From an uncultured Roseburia sp. (lineage in GTDB: Bacteria > Bacillota > Clostridia > Lachnospirales > Lachnospiraceae), in contig UQAQ01000004.1 of assembly GCA_900539115.1 (NCBI GenBank), forward strand, positions 41,826 to 105,825: a DNA stretch of 64,000 nucleotides, read 5' to 3'. Numbering within the stretch: position 1 is the stretch's first letter; each line of letters starts with the position of its first letter. The notes under the pieces are model-generated. The model did not search any database, was not told the DNA's origin, and saw nothing but the letters and a program-made list of their open reading frames with translations. The position numbers and the translations under genes were made by a program. Positions 63,401 to 64,000 of this stretch are shown in pieces.

Positions 63401-63917
63401 TTATCGAACTTGTTACTTTTAAGCCTTTCGCATCTTTAACACTTGCATTTGTAGTCTGAATCTTATAAGACGCAGGTTCCCCCTCAAACCTCGGCAGATA
63501 ATGATAAATACGCATCGATGCACCATCGGAAGACGGTGCTTTATAATAACTTGGTTTTTTACCATCTATCGTTATCTCTTCCCTTCCAATTCCATCGATA
63601 CTATATCCGCTTTTAACTTTTGCAAAGATTTCTAATGTATATTGTATTCCTTGTTGAATATTTCCTTTTGCTTTAGGATTGCTCCCATTATTGCTTCCAT
63701 GATATATATAAAACGTTGCACTGACAATTTCTATTCCGGGTTCGGTCGTAGTCAATTTAACATTACTTATATCATTTCCACATGTAAATCCCTCTAACGC
63801 AAAAGGAATACTTGTCACCGCCGTTACCGCATCCGCTTTTATATGTACCGGCAACACAGTTATCACCATTGCCATACACAAAAACAATGCTATTATTTGT
63901 CTTCTTATTTTTTTCAT
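60495..63917 (-). CDS. Large secreted surface protein with repeat linker and C-terminal FnIII-like domain
   Basis: A 1140-residue exported protein. Signal peptide: MKKIRRQIIALFLCMAMVIT with an SPase site near residue 28. Repeated beta-sandwich segments follow, several built on ETFDNKYEITLT-like patterns (for example YTLTVTLKSKDGYCFTKDTK and YRAEITIYGKTSFF), suggesting four or more Ig-like domains. A linker of GGSTPAP/GGSTPIP heptapeptides (about 970-1010) leads to a Lys-rich C-terminal domain of FnIII type (TKIKIQKKKGKLLLSWKKI, ASGYEIQIAANKKF). No LPxTG sorting signal or membrane anchor seen, so it is probably released or wall-associated. GGGAGG precedes the ATG. Confidence 0.85.
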   Translation of the reverse strand: MKKIRRQIIALFLCMAMVITVLPVHIKADAVTAVTSIPFALEGFTCGNDISNVKLTTTEPGIEIVSATFYIYHGSNNGSNPKAKGNIQQGIQYTLEIFAKVKSGYSIDGIGREEITIDGKKPSYYKAPSSDGASMRIYHYLPRFEGEPASYKIQTTNASVKDAKGLKVTSSITGRKYQLCVDDIPEGKQFAGWEVEGENTSVGNVMNPATSIVMGTEDVKITAKLEDTSSDKTTFTNVSVPVKAPETEKTPSTYVAANESYVVGDVKWYREMKGTDGKTIHVEQPCDVKFWEGMAYRAEITIYGKTSFFSKTTTYKIANQNAVRVAPEVITDKIQKVTIACTFPATGLKNELQLPASCKNAPEMIRGNILFGEEVSVLGFIENLADNDEEWMTKYQDEEIYIQWYESENNKTFTALQETEYAGDTITLDKKLAGKYLAAKVWYETSAGEEAYFASIKIPELRKMKLTGDNAIKVNAGESFPKTDNLQVNYGVIKSVKWYDKATGKQMNDSQIFESGQFYVMNVEVDTQEENLFEDTADLDATNKSLNKETWAKSAEVTYDRNTKLHTIHRVYKASKLEEVQLIALGVEEPARGHEKGLVEYKEFAGSFVGKNETTIEAVEWSPTDTVFAPATSYTLTVTLKSKDGYCFTKDTKITLNQKEMKIISPSPLEKDVQEVKAAYTFDKTAEELKPEDKETIVLDKMIQGQFKNASKLSVNQTTLTNWAAKDVSFQKAYDTGKIVYQWMKSTDGKNYTAIPEATKDTYFVPKEFEDKTYIGLQITVGQYGDTDVYKLMDNALIRYEEILSVNGVKEPEVGEYPSIEGITPTGAKLATWYNITDDEPLMGTFEKGKEYQLVLAWTSDGKSYASRIICNGNRSGMFMEDPSVGLMGCNIMFSHAHEKQTTYGSDDTSHWFTCYESGCDKQYETEEHTFGTWIIDKEATKTASGSKHRECSVCHRKVLERIPKIGEIVPTPTPGGSTPAPGGSTPAPGGSTPIPGGSTPIPGGRTPIPGGSIGGNAATNPGAKENQSIITGNQIDFNGEFAKTDVKTKLQKPTKIKIQKKKGKLLLSWKKIEKASGYEIQIAANKKFKKAVKKKTKKPVLQMKKWKKKICFLRVRAYQQKSGKTVYSGWSKVVKKKMK
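60880..60999 (-). repeat. 21-bp tandem repeats encoding GGSTPxP
   Basis: Five to six copies of a 21-nt unit (plus strand CTTCCTCCCGGTATCGGTGT and one more base), with two variants, inside the surface-protein gene; copies are near-identical, so copy number may vary between strains. Confidence 0.85.
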
Positions 63918-63949
63918 TTAACTACCTCCCTAAATAATCAAGTCTTTTT

Positions 63950-63966
63950 TCCCTTAATATAAGGGA
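63950..63966. terminator. AT-rich hairpin upstream of the surface-protein gene
   Basis: TCCCTTA-ATA-TAAGGGA with T or A runs on both sides; a weak terminator for whatever precedes it beyond the window, or a 5' leader stem. Confidence 0.35.
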
Positions 63967-64000
63967 TTTTTTTAATTGTTTCTCAGCAGAATGAGCCTTC

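Overview
The window looks like chromosome from an anaerobic, low-to-moderate GC Firmicute, most likely a gut Lachnospiraceae (Clostridia) member. This is inferred from the gene set (long eukaryotic-like IleS, the GGGtGRT/NifU-like pair, MoxR-DUF58-transglutaminase cluster, YitJ-type methyltransferase, VanY-like M15 peptidase), strong GGAGG ribosome binding sites, frequent GTG/TTG starts and near-consensus sigma-A promoters with 17-bp spacers. There is no rRNA, CRISPR array, prophage or insertion sequence; one tRNA-Pro(CGG) lies at 22818-22892.

Layout. 1-24.1 kb is core chromosome, mostly on the minus strand: a truncated lipoprotein, a shikimate-kinase-like P-loop kinase, TrkH/TrkA potassium uptake, glycogen phosphorylase, ileS, an HD-domain protein, a secreted subtilase and a YihY protein (both plus), a SpoIID-like protein, thiC behind icd, a metal-chaperone cluster (MATE transporter, His-rich CobW GTPase, CobW-DUF1980 fusion), an M15 peptidase, tRNA-Pro, a 39-aa membrane peptide and a DUF4846 protein.

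24.2-37.1 kb is an accessory island and the most interesting part. One long minus-strand operon, driven by a near-perfect promoter at 36621-36649, encodes a small HTH protein, a PAPS-reductase/ferredoxin protein (SspD-like), a DUF4007 protein (SspB-like), a 1.2-kb-residue-class P-loop ATPase (SspC-like) and a cysteine desulfurase (SspA-like). This is the gene set of the Ssp (single-strand type) DNA phosphorothioation system. In place of SspE it continues directly into a phospholipase-D/SF2-helicase fusion, a 55-aa helical protein, a DndD/SMC-like ATPase and a 167-aa protein of unknown function. I propose these are the restriction half. The SMC-like gene carries an in-frame TAG just after Walker A, so the restriction half may be off in this genome while modification is intact. 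A divergent XRE regulator (36748-37107) closes the island, and three tandem degenerate 33-bp repeats sit at its other end.

37.1-48.5 kb is again mixed core: a bifunctional homocysteine methyltransferase/MTHFR, LrgAB, glmS-rfbC, an acquired-looking Fic protein whose FIC motif lacks the catalytic His, the GGGtGRT/NifU-like pair, a left-handed beta-helix protein and topB. 48.5-60.3 kb is one long minus-strand run: sensor kinase, lipoprotein, PH-domain protein, CheV, a Glu/Pro-rich membrane protein, hisH-hisF, ung, moxR, DUF58 and a transglutaminase. The right edge holds a large secreted protein with a GGSTPxP repeat linker.

All functional names rest on reading motifs by eye; no database search was possible.
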